From assembly GCF_028330965.1 (NCBI RefSeq), contig NZ_JAQMUB010000032.1:62001-126000 (forward strand): 64,000 nt of DNA, read 5' to 3'. The notes under the pieces are model-generated. The model had not been told where the DNA came from and ran no database searches. It saw only the letters and a list, made by a program, of their open reading frames with translations. The position numbers were made by a program, and so were the translations under genes. The DNA is from Oscillatoria sp. CS-180. GTDB lineage: Bacteria; Cyanobacteriota; Cyanobacteriia; Phormidesmidales; Phormidesmidaceae. Positions 63,568-64,000 of the stretch are shown here, piece by piece (position 1 is the first letter of the stretch; each line of letters opens with the position of its first letter).

Positions 63568-64000
63568 ATGATAGACATTATGCCGATTTCAATGTTGTTG
63601 GCTGAGCTAGAAGTAGGCCAGCATTTTTATTGGGAAATAGCAGGTCTCAAGATTCACGGTCAGGTTTTTCTAACGTCCTGGTTTGTGATTGCACTGCTGG
63701 TTCTGGTCTCAGTTCTTGCTACACGCAAGATTGAGCGCATCCCGTCGGGATTGCAGAACTTCATGGAGTATGCGCTGGAATTTATCCGCGATCTCGCTAA
63801 GGGACAAATTGGAGAAAAGGAATATTGTCCCTGGGTTCCCTTTGTCGGCACACTGTTTCTGTTCATCTTTGTCTCAAACTGGTCAGGTGCCTTGTTGCCC
63901 TGGAAGCTAATTAAGATTCCAGGCAGTGAGTTGGCGGCTCCCACCAACGATATCAACACGACCGTTGCCTTGGCGTTGCTGACGTCTCTAGCCTATTTTT
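63568..64000 (+). CDS. atpB: ATP synthase subunit a (partial, cut by window end)
   Basis: 144 residues visible from ATG 63568 (63580 is an alternative), running off the right edge. [80 protein letters not shown] and [17 protein letters not shown] with [19 protein letters not shown] are the cyanobacterial subunit a. It forms the proton half-channels with the c-ring. The rest of the atp operon should lie beyond the window. Confidence 0.95.
   Translation, partial: MIDIMPISMLLAELEVGQHFYWEIAGLKIHGQVFLTSWFVIALLVLVSVLATRKIERIPSGLQNFMEYALEFIRDLAKGQIGEKEYCPWVPFVGTLFLFIFVSNWSGALLPWKLIKIPGSELAAPTNDINTTVALALLTSLAYF

Overview
This window is cyanobacterial chromosome. It carries an allophycocyanin core cluster (apcE, apcA, apcB, apcC), a carotenoid isomerase, the start of the ATP synthase operon (atpI, atpB), a PetL-like cytochrome b6f peptide and a 4-hydroxybenzoate prenyltransferase. 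The octamer GCGATCGC (HIP1) and its GCGATCG core recur throughout genes and gaps. ApcE with three linker repeats points to a tricylindrical phycobilisome core. The many single-copy housekeeping genes on both strands, the polysaccharide genes and the AAA_35/HEPN/Uma2-type accessory genes fit a larger-genome, non-picoplanktonic cyanobacterium. I cannot name the species from sequence alone. All function calls come from reading motifs; no database search was run.

Layout. 1-0.85 kb: a partial gene, a small unknown gene and a wrecked HNH endonuclease gene. 0.86-9.0 kb: crtH, a secreted unknown, corA, a Uma2-family protein, a BASS transporter, and a Trk/Ktr potassium pair. 9.3-12.9 kb: small genes, then a lipoprotein / unknown / htpX operon. 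13.6-16.6 kb: siroheme genes (cbiX/sirB-like and cobA), def and a small membrane protein. 16.95 kb: tRNA-Leu(UAG). 17.1-22.2 kb: an alkaline-phosphatase-superfamily enzyme, a HEPN/MNT toxin-antitoxin pair and two overlapping AAA_35 ATPase genes. 22.7-25.6 kb: a 2Fe-2S flavin reductase, rpsD, rpsN and petL. 25.6-31.2 kb: polysaccharide genes (ligase/polymerase, sugar transferase, glycosyltransferase, DegT aminotransferase). 31.3-37 kb: queG, a BON-like protein, ispF, trmD, a sigma-like factor, a VOC protein and 5-FCL. 37-41.9 kb: an NAD block (nadE, nrtR, nadD, pncB). 42.2-48.8 kb: ubiA, a TonB-like protein, cobI, a Sua5/YrdC protein, larC and an SLH protein. 48.9-56.5 kb: a purine-catabolic block (adenine deaminase and a four-gene xanthine dehydrogenase operon). 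56.6-61.3 kb: the phycobilisome core. 61.7-64 kb: a methyltransferase, atpI and atpB (cut by the window end).

How genes work together. CobA and the CbiX-type chelatase give siroheme/cobalamin precursors, and CobI takes precorrin-2 onward. PncB, NadD and NadE make a complete nicotinate-to-NAD route beside their likely regulator NrtR. Adenine deaminase feeds hypoxanthine to xanthine dehydrogenase, and a consensus class-II NtcA promoter lies in the gap before the xdh operon, suggesting nitrogen scavenging.

Most interesting: (1) a family of five dispersed intergenic structured repeats, about 60-110 bp, whose hairpin arms differ between copies by compensatory changes while a loop of the type AGRACAA is kept; (2) a translationally coupled pair of AAA_35 ATPases, one with an N-terminal vMAP-like HTH and one ending abruptly at a membrane helix, next to a HEPN/MNT module; (3) the NtcA promoter before xdh; (4) a long nested stem-loop between apcB and apcC, and a near-consensus HLR1 box before apcE.
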